Assembly: GCA_905178155.1 (NCBI GenBank) | Contig: CAJINV010000015.1 | Location: forward strand, 734,387 to 798,386 | Direction: 5' to 3' | From: Amoebophrya sp. A120 | Taxonomy: Eukaryota; Sar; Dinophyceae; Syndiniales; Amoebophryaceae | DNA length: 64,000 bases | Shown: positions 10,578 through 22,300 of the stretch, in pieces | Position numbering within the stretch: position 1 is the first letter of the stretch | How the letters are laid out: every line of letters starts with the position of its first letter | Notes under the pieces: model-generated | What the model was told of the DNA's origin: nothing | Databases searched by the model: none | The model's input: the letters and a program-made list of their open reading frames with translations, nothing else | Translations under genes and position numbers: made by a program

Positions 10578-13500
10578 CTACCCGACGTTCTGCGCAATGA
10601 GGTCCGCGATCCGCTTTTCGTAATCCTCGATGAGAAACTGCATTTGCGTCTGCACCTCGACTAATTCTTCCTCTGCAGATGTCGCCCTGACTAACAATTT
10701 CGCCCGCTCCTTTTCCATGTGCAACACCTGCTCTTCCAAATACTTGCACTGCTGTTGCAAAAACGACTGGGATTTTGGCGAAACGTCCCCACTGTTCAAC
10801 TCCACCTTCCGCATCCGGTCTTCCAACTCTTCCACCCTGCTGTTCGCCGCGTCCAGCTCGACTTTCAACTTCAAGTTGTCGTCGTGGACGGATCTGGAAT
10901 TGTTGTTACCATTATTGTTCTATCAAGTGCAAAAGTGTCTGGGTCTAGAAGAGTGTAAAGTTGTCCTGCAGATTTTCCATAACCCATGAGATCTGGAATG
11001 CGGGACATAGCACGACAGACTCTGTGCGGTCTCTCTCTCTGCCATGCCTCTCCTGCATGAGAAACTCCCACCTTCCAACTTGCTTAAAAGTGGACAGCTT
11101 TTGGCACTCATACAACACACCAGGTTTTTGCATGCTTCAGATTTACCATGACAAGTTGCCACCTTCCAGACCCAGACATATTTGCAATTGATATGTTCCC
11201 GTTCTGCTTCTGCAATTCCTCCCTTAACCGCTTCACTTCATCGTGCAACAATTGCTCCTTTCGTTCCCGTTTTGGAGACACTACCGGGGAGTTCACCGTG
11301 TTGATCAATTTATCCCTTGCTTCGGACAATTTCCCCTCCAAATCCGTCACCATCTGCTTCAACTTGTCTACCTCCCATGCCTGCGCGTCGTTCGCCTGTT
11401 TAAACACGTCCGAGGGGTTTAACTGCTTGGTTAAAGCGAGGAAACCTTTCTCCATTCCCGTTTTCACGTGCTCGAACTCCTGCTTCAACCGCTCCACTTC
11501 CAGCTCCTTCAGTTGCTTTTCCGACTTCATCAACTCCAATTCCTTTTTATTCTCGTTGAACAGCGTGTCTTTTTCGATTTTTTCCGACTGGAGGTCATTT
11601 TGCAACTTCTTCAACTTTTCCTGCTGTTCTTTCATTTCCTCCAGTTTCGAAATTTTCTCCTGCTTATCGACGATTTCCTTCTCTAATTGCTGCTTCAAAG
11701 TCGTGACCCTGTCCCTCAAATGCGTCACTTCGTCCTCCTTATTTGTCTGCATGGACTGGATGATCTCCAACTTCGTGTTCACGTCGTTGAACTTGAGTTG
11801 CAGCTGTTGGTACTTCTTTTCCAGTTCATTTTTCGCGTTCATCAAATTCAACAGCTCCACATTCGCCTCCTCGTGCTGGCCGTCCTGCTTCGCTTTATCC
11901 AGTTTCATCATGGAAATCAGCTTTTTTTGCTTCTCCAAGTCATCTTCAGTCTCCTTTAAGCGCTGTTCCAAATCCTGTTTTCTCCCCTTCAGCTCCTCGA
12001 TTTCCTTTTTCTGCTTTTTCTGATCGATCGTCAATTCCACGACTTCTTTTTCAAAATCCAACGTTTTCTGTTTTTTCGCGAAGTCCTTGTCTTCCTTCTG
12101 CTTCTCTAGTTTTTTCAACTTGTTAACCGCGTCGACGAGGTACCGGGAGGTCTTCAGTTTGTCAAACTGCGCGTCTAATCTTTGTTTCTTCAGCTGCATC
12201 ACGGAGAGCAGCACCGTGTCGTACTTCTTTTTCCTCTCTTCCAGCGATGATTGTAATTTCTGCTTCTCGTCGGTCAGTTTCGATAGTTGCGATTGAAGTT
12301 GCAACTGCTCCCCTTCGAGCGCCTGGATCCGCTTGACTTGCTCGTTCCCGGGGGTCGCAGACGCGGCGCCGTAGCCCCCGCCGCCGGCTGTCATGGCGGA
12401 ACCGATGGCGCCTGGGCCGCCATCGAGGGAGGAAGCTGTGGTGGTTGCGATTTAGAGAAAATTTTGATTTTGATGGTGGAGCAGGAACACAGGCTAGTAG
12501 ATTCGTGCACGTGCAGCTGGAACAAATCGAGCCAAAAACTATCTTCTAAATCCACTTCTGCAAATAAAACGCATTATCACAAGTGTAGTACCTTCCATCC
12601 CCCCACCCCCTCCCCTGCTCTTGAAATTCTTCAGCATCTGCAGCAATTCCCGCTTCATCGCCCGCACCAACAAGTTCGCTTTTGCGTCAAACCGCACCTA
12701 TGGAAGTGTCAGGTTTGAAATCGACAAAGTTGAAACGATTTGTCATGCATAAAACGGACGCCAGTTGGAACCCAGTTTCCAAGTGGCGCATGACATAAAC
12801 AGACTGTGCTACTGCGGGCGGGACATTGTGTATCAGGTGAATTGATCAACCCGAAGACGCCGCCGCCCCGGGCCCTATGGACCTGGCACTCCCCACTATA
12901 CTCCTCACACAAAACACCACCAATACAACTGTAGGACATATCCAAGTGGCGCATGACAAGTTTTGGCGGCCCCTAAACCCAGTTTGTCATGCTGTTTAGG
13001 CAAAGAAGACTGATTTTCTGATGCTCCTCTAGCAGCTCGAGCTCTAACCCCAAACAGGCTTACAATCGGCCTCACTTGCCTGGTCTGCAATGCACGCGCC
13101 TCGCGTCATGCATTTTATGCATTGCAAATTATTTCAACTTTGACGATTTCAGTCCTGACGCTTCCATAGCACCGGCGCTAGTCGTATTGACCCTAACGAG
13201 TGCAACAGCTCCAGCCCCTTCGCGCTCACGCGTGGTTGATTTTGCTGCAGGCAGAGTAAGGTCGTGCAGTTCACGTTTTGTCCGTTGAAAACCTCCTTCA
13301 GCAAGTGCGTCAAGCAGCTTTTCCGCACATCGCCTACCGCATCCGGGTGGTACGAAACCGCCACGTCGTACAGATTGTACATGGATTTGAGCTATCCACT
13401 GCAAAAGAGTCGCACTTCTTGTAGCAATTGCTATCGTGCATGACAAATGTCCCTTGTTAGGTAAAATAGCATTACAAATTGCATTTTTCTTCTTGATAAA

Positions 13501-16223
13501 ATTTGTGATGCGGTTTATACTAGTACGAAACTTTTGCAATGCATATGAACGCGTCAAAACCCTCCCGCAACTGCACCTGCGTCCGGTTTTCCGCCAGACA
13601 GTTCGTGGCCTGCGCTTTATCAAATGCAGAAGTGTCTGGGTCTGGAAACTTGTAATGCTACAAATGAATGGTAGACGCACTGCAGTACCCAGCTATGCAT
13701 GACAAATTTCTTGACTGCCATGTCTTACGTATTCCGCATGGCAAACTGCGTTTTTTCGTGACAGGTAAGAGGGCCTTTTCGTGCCTATGCAACACAGATT
13801 CTCGAGTCATGCCAGACAAGCATGACAAACTTGCATTCTTCCAGACCCAGACATTTTTACAGTTGATACGCTTCCAGGAGGAGCAAATTGCTGTAGATCT
13901 GCCGATCCTGTAGGATTTCCAGTTTCAAGCCCGTGGTAAGTTTCTTCTGCAACGAGGAATATCGGTTCTTCATCCCCTCGGCTAAGAAATGGAGGGCGGC
14001 TTGCTCGGCCTGTTGGGTCGAAGAAGAGGAAGAGGATGTCGCTCCACTACCACCCGATTGGAAAATCACCGGTGAAGAGCAGTTTTCCAGCACCGTTCCG
14101 TACTCCAGCGTGTCGCGACACTGGATTTTCTTCGCGGGACCACCAGACTTCGAACTGGAAGAACTGGCTGGATTGGTTCCGGCAACGACCGCTTTCGGGG
14201 TCTGGTCAGCATTATTATCCGCTGAAGCGTTTGACGACGAGGACAAACTCGCCGTGTCCACCGTCGCCAATAAGTCGCGGATGTTCTCCTCGCAGACCTC
14301 GAAAAACGACATGCGGACGAGGTACTCAAATTTCAATTTCGAGTTTTTCCGTCTTTTCTCCTTTTCCGTGATGGCTTGGAACAGGTTTTTAATCCCGAGC
14401 GCGTACAAACCATTCGCTTTTCCCGACATAATGTCCGCCTTACCGGTTTTCTCGGCGCCGAGGGTGAGGAATACCTTTTTTGGTTTTGGTGATTTTTGTG
14501 CTTTCTTGTTATCCAGAAAAAAACACCCATCCCCATCCATTTTGCTATTTTTTCAACAAAAAAAAACCGGCTTTTTTTCAAAAAATTTTCAGGGTTGTCA
14601 CCAATCGGCATCGGAAGCAATCACTTTAATGGTGACATAGCTAAAGTGGCGTCATAGCTAGGAACTTTTGACATGAATGAAATTTGCTAGGTCCATCACA
14701 GGTCATCGCAGCAGGCGACGACTTCCAGATCCTGCAAAAGCCTCTTTTCGCCGCCGCACATCGACTCTGGCCCCATCGCTTGGCCCATTTTGCAGTGGCC
14801 ATATCGCCATGCCGCCGCGTCGCCACATGGGATGAAAGCGACGGACCTGGGATGGATTTTGACACGTGCTGTCCTTTCGGTTCGAGTGGATAATACAAAT
14901 TCAGGACGGGAAGACTTTTGCTGTTCGGCAAGGCTGCCGTAGGAAAAACTTTTTGATTTTGTTTTTTTTCCAAAAAAATTTCGTTTTTGAAATTGACCTT
15001 GTTTTTGATGGATGATGTTTTTTCGCACGACGGTACCACAAATATTGGATCGACCCATCCAGTCCATTTTCTTCTAGAAATGGCTGGATGGGTCGAAGCA
15101 ATATTTGTGGTACCGTCGTGCGAAAAAACATCATCCACAAATTCTAGTGTCATTTTGAAAATTGCAAGAATTCCTACTTTTTTGTGGATGATGTTTTTTC
15201 GCACGACGGTACCACAAATATTGCCTCGACCCATCCAGCCACTTCTACAAGAAAATGGACTGGATGGGTCGATCCAATATTTGTGGTGCCGTCGTGCGAA
15301 AAAACATCATCCATCAAAAAAGTGAGCATTTTCAAAAGCGTGACATTTTTTTGCGAAAAAAAAAATCGTTTTTTTTTCGTGAGCTGGAACGCAAGATCTG
15401 CTCTGCAACTATCGATGATAATTGCGCAGCTGGTGCTGCTCCCGCTAATTTCAATGGTGCAGCCGCGGCGTTCTTGGCGAGTTCTCCGCTACCTCTGGGT
15501 ATCTGTGCGTGACTGCGCCAAAAGTTCAAAACCTCCATGGGACCAGAGGTGCCCAACGACGAGAACTGGCTTCGGCGAGTTGTATTTCTCGGTCGTGGTT
15601 CGGATCTCGGTTTCAGCTAGCCACCTTAAAATCACATAGCGAAAGTATGTGCAGCCACTGACGCCACTAGCTAGCTCCATCAGTTAGCACTTCTCGCAAA
15701 TGCCATGCAAAAAATATTTCGGATTTTTTTCTTTTTTTATTTATTTTTCATGATTTTTTTGCATTAAAAAAATGGCAAAATGGATGGGGATGGGTGTTTT
15801 TTTCTGGATACTTGTTGGAAGGGTTGTACAACAAAAGGACAAGAAAGCTCTGTCGTGGTATCCGAAGGAAAAAAATATGCATGCACAACGAAATAAACGC
15901 ACCATCGGAAACGGCATTTAGCGAGAGTCTCAGCATCAACTACGACTAAGTAAATCTGTTGCAAATCATCGATCTTTCTATCATTATACCCCATTCACCC
16001 CCGCCAAACTTTCTGCTATCAGCGGATTCAGAAACGCGCTTGCGATCGAGTCTGGCGACTCGTTGTTGCTCAAACAGGCGTCCACCTTGATCTTCGTGTC
16101 TTTGGAAAGCTCCGTAGACCGAAGCGTGACGGTTTTCTCATCCGTTGTGAAAACATCTTCCGTCTGGACCAGCTCGTTCGGGCGCCGGGCCCGAATCTTC
16201 ACCAAGCGGGTGATGCGCTCCAT
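10578..16223 (-). CDS. Kinesin-like protein with degenerate motor and long coiled coil
   Basis: Seven exons: 16223-15990, 14474-13869, then pieces split by elements at 13618-13868, 13393-13545 and 12699-13168, a GT-AG intron at 12436-12591, and an element at 10921-11193. Joined length is 935 residues. The start ATG sits in ACCATGG. The motor follows the kinesin plan: VKIRARRPNE, an AGVNGVFLTLG strand leading to the P-loop GAEKTGKA, LKFEYLVRMSFFEVCEENIRDLL, a Ser-rich insertion, and FNGQNVNCTTLLCLQ in place of the usual GGN..T helix. The P-loop has Ala where Ser/Thr should bind Mg-ATP. The NxxSSRSH and DLAGSE switch motifs are not found. It probably binds but does not walk. Residues about 500-935 are a near-continuous Gln/Glu/Lys/Leu coiled coil, suited to dimerisation or cargo binding. 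Confidence 0.85.
10921..11193. mobile_element. IE-1 element in kinesin-like gene
   Basis: Repeat TGTTC both sides. Excision rejoins an Asn/Gly-rich linker (GNNNGNNN) between two coiled-coil blocks. Confidence 0.93.
12699..13168. mobile_element. IE-3 element, enlarged copy, in kinesin-like gene
   Basis: IE-3 ends read TATGGATGTGTCAGAGTTGA or close variants. Repeat GCACC both sides. About 160 bp longer than other copies: an insertion between two copies of CCAAGTGGCGCATGACA. One of two sites where GT-AG is possible within the repeat. Confidence 0.92.
13393..13545. mobile_element. IE-2 element in kinesin-like gene
   Basis: Flanks TGAGC and TGAAC (4 of 5 equal). Excision joins GFDAF to KSMYNLYDV. 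Confidence 0.88.
13618..13868. mobile_element. IE-1 element in kinesin-like gene
   Basis: Repeat CGCTT both sides. Excision joins LLLLEA to QATNCLAENR in frame. Confidence 0.93.
14510..15810. mobile_element. IE-8 long element (1.3 kb) nested in an ordinary intron
   Basis: Inverted ends of about 44 bp (TATCCAGAAAAAAACACCCA then CCCATCC...), repeat CTTGT both sides. It sits inside the GT-AG intron 14475-15989. It holds a complex palindrome at 15003-15319 and imperfect subterminal inverted repeats near 14620-14665 and 15640-15690. No transposase frame. Confidence 0.9.
15003..15319. repeat. Nested double palindrome inside the IE-8 long element
   Basis: Two hairpins (15009-15137 and 15185-15312) share the arm GATGATGTTTTTTCGCACGA followed by CGG(T)ACCACAAATATT. 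Each folds on itself and the two also pair with each other, so the whole block is one large inverted repeat centred near 15160. Two bases in each arm differ. Confidence 0.9.
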
Positions 16224-19200
16224 GGTAACGGACTTCAACTTGCTGAGTATCTTTAGTGTGTTGTTGCTAAAAAGAAAAATGACATCGGCACGAAGATCTC
16301 CACTCCTTCGACTTACATTCTAGAAGTGTCCACAACTCGAGCTCAGTCTCTTTCGTCATGAGTCAGTGTTCTCTCCCAGTTCCACCAGCACAAATAACAA
16401 GTTTGGTTTTGGTTTGGCGTTTGCATCTATCACTCCTCGCTGGCTGGTCCTCTCATACTCCTCGAGTTGTATCTTCGTCTACGCTTCGTTGCCAAGAAAA
16501 GTCAAAGTGCAAGCTGTCCGGCTTTGATCAACAAGTAGTCCAACAACTACGGAAAACTCATTCTTTCAACCGACAACCGCGGCCAAGCACAACGAGTTCA
16601 GGTCCACTCATGATTCTTCAGGAAGGCTTACAAAAACTGCCCATGCTTGTTGTCGCACTCATATTACCACAAGAGCTGGTGGGCTGTAGCGTTTGAGCAG
16701 TGCCGCCAGGCATGCGCTCTGCCCCTCGAGCTCCCTGAAGAAGCCGGCCGGTGGGAACCCACGCACCCACCCAACCATCCAGCCACGAGGCAACGGCCAA
16801 ACGGCTTGGGTGGAAAAAGCTGGGCGGCGATTGCCCCGGCGCCCGCTCAATCAAGCGAACACCAGCCAGGGCCAGCTGGCTTGGCAGGCCCGGAAAAATA
16901 GGGGCCCTGGCGCAACGCCGCCTGTCATCATTTTCGCCCGGGGGTGAGGGCTAGCGCTGGCCCCCGGGCCCCGAGCGGAGGGCCATCCAACAACCGAACC
17001 GCGGCCCGGCCCCCCTTTTCGGAACGGGCCCGGGCCTAGCTCCAAAGGGGCGGCGGGCCCGCTGGCGCTGTCTCGCTCCCTGCCCCCCGCGGCGCTGCCG
17101 CGGGCGGCCGTGTCCAAAGGATGGCGGGGCGGCCGGGGGCGTGCTTGCAGAGGCGCCGCGCGCGCCCTCTTGTTTGACTCTTTTCGCGCCGTTACCTTCG
17201 TAGCCGGGCGCCGTCGTTACCTTCGTAGCCGGGCGTCTTCGTTACCTTCGTAGCGGACGCAGGCGCCTAGCGCCTTTTCACCTGTGGGGGCCTTGAAGTT
17301 ACTACGAATCCACTCCGGCACTGCTGCCGCGGTTCGGTTTCCGGAACGGCCCCACACACTTGGCGAGCGCTTTACTATGACAAGCTACGCCCTTCCACAA
17401 CCGCGGCAACCCCTACGCCCATCGTCTCTCCTTGACTCGCCCCACTCGGCGGGCGTTTCCGTATTTGCGCCGGTCCTTGTAATCGTCCTGGCCCATGGCT
17501 TCTCTCCTACGGAGCGTCTCCGACCCATCCGGCCTAGTCGTTTCCGGGCGGGTGCCGGCTGGCTCCCGAGAGAAGCAAGCGACTGACGACCCAGCCCGGG
17601 CGGGTAAGTAGTGCTGGCGCGCCCCAACCATCTTTGCGTAGAAGGTGCTTTTTCATCTATGCTGGTGGTCAGATGATGGAGAACAACCAACATGAGCATG
17701 AAAATCAATCATGAGCCTGACATCTTCCACTTACATCAAAGCGTGCCAACATGCACACTGATCAGGAATTTACTCTCTCATGCTCTCGAGACCACCAGAA
17801 TCGCCTTTGCTTTCACTTTGTTCGCGTTTTTAGTCCCCAAGTCTGTTCTCCACTTACTTCTTGTTCTACGCACAAGCAACTTCATCCCTCTTTGTCCTCT
17901 AGAACGTCGGACCACACTTACCTCAATTCGGATCACTTGCGCTCTTCTCTCACGGTACGCCCGCTCTTTGCACCCGTAGCCGCTGCGGAAACCTCAACTG
18001 CCAATCGCCAAACAAAGACAGGATGCACAAGCTATTTTGACACCAGCCAACACAGCTGCACCTGCGTCATGCCGCCAATACGCTCCGTCACAGAGAGATG
18101 GTGATGGCCTTTATTCTGGCAACGACCATGCACTCAGAAAAAACGCGGGAGGCGCGGGTGGCTGCGATGCGATTCGTTGGCTGCCCCGCCGATCAACACA
18201 CAGCACCCGCCGATGGCGGGATCTCGGCTGGAACGTCGGCTACGCCGAGGCGCGGCAGACCACTACCTCGGGGCGCGCGAAAGTGAAAAACTCGCACTGC
18301 CGGCGCGCAACTAACTTAGCTGCCGCGGGAGGGTGCCCGCGAGGTCGGCTGCTCAGGCGCCGGCCGGCCCTGGTCGCCATGCCGGCCGAGACAACAAGCG
18401 GGCGGGGGCCATTAGTTACGGAAAACAAGAACGCCGGCGCGCGGGCCCACTTGGCCACGGGGAGCGACTGCCCCAAGCCCCTGGGCGAATTGGATTCCTG
18501 ACGAGCCCACAGGCCGCCCACAAGCGCAGGGCCCGCCCCGCGCTGCACCGGCTTGGGCTTCCCAATGAGCGAGGACGTTCCAAAATAAAGAGGCCGGGCG
18601 CGCGGGCATGGTTTCCGCTGCGCTTGTGGTGCGGTCCGCCGATGTGTCCTAGGTCGCGGCCGCGATAGGTCCCCCGGCGCTGTAGCATCATCGCCGCTGG
18701 GTCGCGACCTACTCAGCGGAGCCGTGGCCGCGTCTGGCTTGGTGTTGCTGGGGCTGTAGCCCACCGGCGACATCGGGCGCCGTCAAGGATTTGGATTCCA
18801 CCGAAAAGGGCCCCAAAATCTTCGCTGTTGATCTTGAAACTCTCAAATTCAAAACTCTACTCGAAGTCGCAGAGGATTTCTACTAGTTCTAGTACACTAC
18901 ACGCGCTCATTCTCATCATCAAGAGGATCCTTACATTCGGTTTTGTCCGCTCCGCATTTGTACGCAGTACTTACCACTCTGCGCTGCCGCTGGCACCAGC
19001 TCTTGCGCTCTAGAAGCTCTCGCCATGATTCTCTCTCTGAGTCACACAGTCGCAGATCGTTGTCGTTCATCTCGTCTGCGCCGTCGTGATCAAACAATCG
19101 AGAACAAAGTTGTGAACAAAACTCGACACGCGCGTGTGACGAGTTCACTGTAGAATTATTACCCGTAGAGCAAAATCCTTGCTCTCATCAAAAAGAGAGT

Positions 19201-19373
19201 GCTGCTGTGTTTCGGTAATAAAGTTATTTTCGTTTTATCGTAGTTTTAATTGAGAAGTTGAAGTCAAAGTCTCAGTCGCTGTACAGTTCAAAACCAGCCG
19301 TCGGAATTGCACTCTTTCGAGCGCTCGAAAAATAATGCAGCCGATCACCCTGGAAAAAGTAACCGCGTTTTTT
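16224..19373. other. Long non-coding stretch with GC-rich islands
   Basis: No gene recognised. Two GC-rich blocks (about 16690-17620 and 18130-18770) stand out from the surroundings, which return to AT-richer sequence at 17640-18030 and after 18800. Open frames in the GC-rich blocks overlap on both strands and look like chance. A 25-bp tandem repeat lies at 17190-17264. No element ends with 5-bp repeats, tRNA or rRNA pattern were found. Confidence 0.5.
17190..17264. repeat. 25-bp tandem repeat, three copies
   Basis: Unit CGTTACCTTCGTAGCCGGGC plus five bases; the third copy has diverged after CGTAGC. It lies at the edge of the GC-rich block. Confidence 0.85.
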
Positions 19374-22300
19374 TTACACACCTAATGCACCTTCATCTAT
19401 TTGGTTGCCCTGCAGCTGCCCGTGCCCGGCAGCAGCGGCACTGTTCATCTGCTCCTCACCATACAATCTCACCAAATCGTCAACGTGCGCTGCGCGAAAG
19501 CTGAGGAAAAAGCTCAGCACCGCGTTGGCTTCCTCCTCCGTGCTGAAGAGAGCGCACATGTGTTTGTCCCTCTCCTTCTCTTCCTTCGACAAAATATTTT
19601 GTCCCTCCTTTATCTGCCTATGGTAGTTGATGCAATACTTGGCCAGCTCCCACCGCTTCGACAGTTGGAAGGACAAGATATTGCAATGAAAAATCCCCCC
19701 TCCCCATATCAAAGCGGAAATCTGTGATGCAGATTTGTGGTCACAAATCAGCTTTGTGATGTTAGAAGGCAAAAGATGCGGACTGTAGTGCTGTCTAGCG
19801 TGGGAAAGCCTTGCAGCTCCAGGATGACAGGAGGCAACTGGAAGTGGGAAACAGCATGACAGATTACCTGCAATTTAGGCCGCAGCTTCGTCTCTTGGCC
19901 TTCTATTCAGTCTTCAAAATCACAAATTCGCGCATCTTCCGTTTCCGATTTGGGGTGGGAACTTTTTTCACTTTGATACAAGAGCATGGCCTCCCTCGTG
20001 TCCGGGTTCAGTTGGTTGACGTAGTGTATCCTGTGCAAAAGTATCGTACTCGTAGTAATGGCACTCATGCATTTACAAATTTTTTTCTCAAGGTAAATCC
20101 GCATTACAAATTTAATTTTTCATGCTGAGGGAACTTGTCATGCATTTATACGAGTACGATACTCATACTTTTGCAGCTCATATAGTGAGCGCGGGTTTGA
20201 CTGTCCTGCCGCGCTGTGTTCAACAGAACAGTCCCCACAGCCGGGTACGGGACCATGTCCCAGATGGAAAGAAGAGGTTTGTGCGGAAGAGGGGCTGTTG
20301 GCTCAACAACATCTTCGGGCTGATGACGCTGATGCGGATCGACATGCAGCAACCCAGCACCTGTTGTGCTACTACTCGATGAGGCCGCGCCGTCTGCTCC
20401 GTTTTTGTGAAGAAACGACGTGGTCGTGTCCTCGCCCGGTTCTTGTTGCTGCACGACAGGATGAGTAGGGGCCGTAGGGGGCGTTGTACTTCCACCGGCA
20501 CTTCTTCTTCTCGTTGAAAATAGTACATCACGACCACCTCCGTCAACAACTACACGACCGTTAGTATTTCGCTCAAGAGTTTCCACATCACCATACCTCA
20601 GCACCGCCTCCCTGGTCATGGTTTGCATTGCGAAGTCCTGCGGATTTCGGTCGAACCCTTTATGCGTGCCGTAAAAGGTCCCGTAAGCGGCGTTGTGGTA
20701 GCCGGCCAGGATTGGGAGGAAAAAAATCGCGTAGCAAACCAACATCTCGAAGACAAAGGAAGAGCGCGCGGTGCGGATCCGGTCTTTTAAGGTGCGGAAA
20801 GCGCGGGAGTTCTGGATCCAAGTGATTTTCAATTCGTAATTTGCGTAGATCAAGAATTGCTGGAAGAAGAGGCAGGATCCCATAAGCCACGTCCATGCAA
20901 TCACGACCAACCGGAGCCATGTCACCGTCTCCCAGGGTCGGGGCGAGGTCTCGTAGTCGAGGCACCCAATGTGCCAGAGGTACGGGTCCCGGAAAATCTC
21001 CTCGTGGGGAACGTCGTAGACATCGTGTTGGGCGCTAGTTGTACGGAGGCTGTTGTATATCTTCAACCCTTGGTCGTGTTCAAGATTGTTTCCGAATCGG
21101 ACAGCCGATAGACCCCCGCGGGGATGATCTTTGTTATCAAACAAGTCGACGCTGTAGTTGCGACGTGAGGTTGAAGCTGTCCTCGTCTTGGTCAACATTC
21201 CATGGTCCAACGGATACGGTTTGTCAAAAACCGCTCCTAAGTACCCTATCGGCACGTTTTCGCCCCAGAGAAGCTGGATTGTTTCAAAGATGAGCAAGGT
21301 GAGACACCCCGCGTTTGCGGCGAAATTGTGGATCAGAACGTACAGGTTTTGGTTTCGCCCGGTCTCGGACTTCGACGGAATCACGGCGGTCACAACGAAA
21401 CAGAAACTGGGGACAATCAGCCAACAGCACCGAAGGACAATCTCGCCCAACACGGCCAAGCGAGGCAAGCCCGGGTCGCCGTGGTCGCCGATCTCGCTCT
21501 ATCAAAATGAAAATTCCCCCCTCCCCATTTCAAAGCGGAAATCTGTGATGTTGCGGGATTTGTATACACAGACCACATTTGTCCTGCAGGAAAGCACTGC
21601 ACGCAGATCGCAAACCCAAGGGGGGGCCTTTTGGTGTACTAGGGGCCTAGCATGGCAGACGTCTGCCCTGTAGGCCTTGCAGCATTGCAAACCGCCTGCA
21701 TATCGCCGCGGACTCTCTCGATTTGCTTTCTGGCAAGACAGACACGATTCGTGGTCACAAATCTGCATCGCAAACTTTCGGAAGGCCATGCTTTCAATAT
21801 TGGGAGGGGGGATTTTTCCTTGCAATAGGCTCAGCTTCTTCCAACGGCACCACGAGCGGTAGGAACGTATCAAATGTAAAAGTGTCTGGGTCTGGAAACT
21901 TGTGATGCTGGGCGGCGTCTCATGATGAGGCCACACGTGCTGGCTCAGCATGACAAGTTTCTGAGCTTCTAGGTGTTGCCAATTCTGCATGACAAACTGC
22001 GTTTCTGCATCAGAGAACAATGGGGCTCTTGGGTAACACGCATGACAGATTTTAAGAGTCATGCCAGACAAGCATGACAAACATGCATTCTTCCAGACCC
22101 AGACATTTTTACAGTTGATAGAGTGAAGCGGGTACTGATTCAGCAGCGTCGCCACCATGTAGAGAATCAGTGCGATGGTGAACGACTTTCCTTCCAGGCT
22201 CGTCTGGTCCTGGCAAACGCAGGATAACGTCCCGCGCTCCAGAAAATCTTCCGGTAAAGCGTCACGTAGCTTTCTGAGTTCGGCTGGTTCGGTGGAGTCG

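Noticed and set aside
11148-12023. A 291-residue plus-strand frame rich in Ser, Phe and Cys
   Set aside because: It is the antisense shadow of the Lys/Glu coiled coil of the kinesin-like gene; composition follows directly from it.
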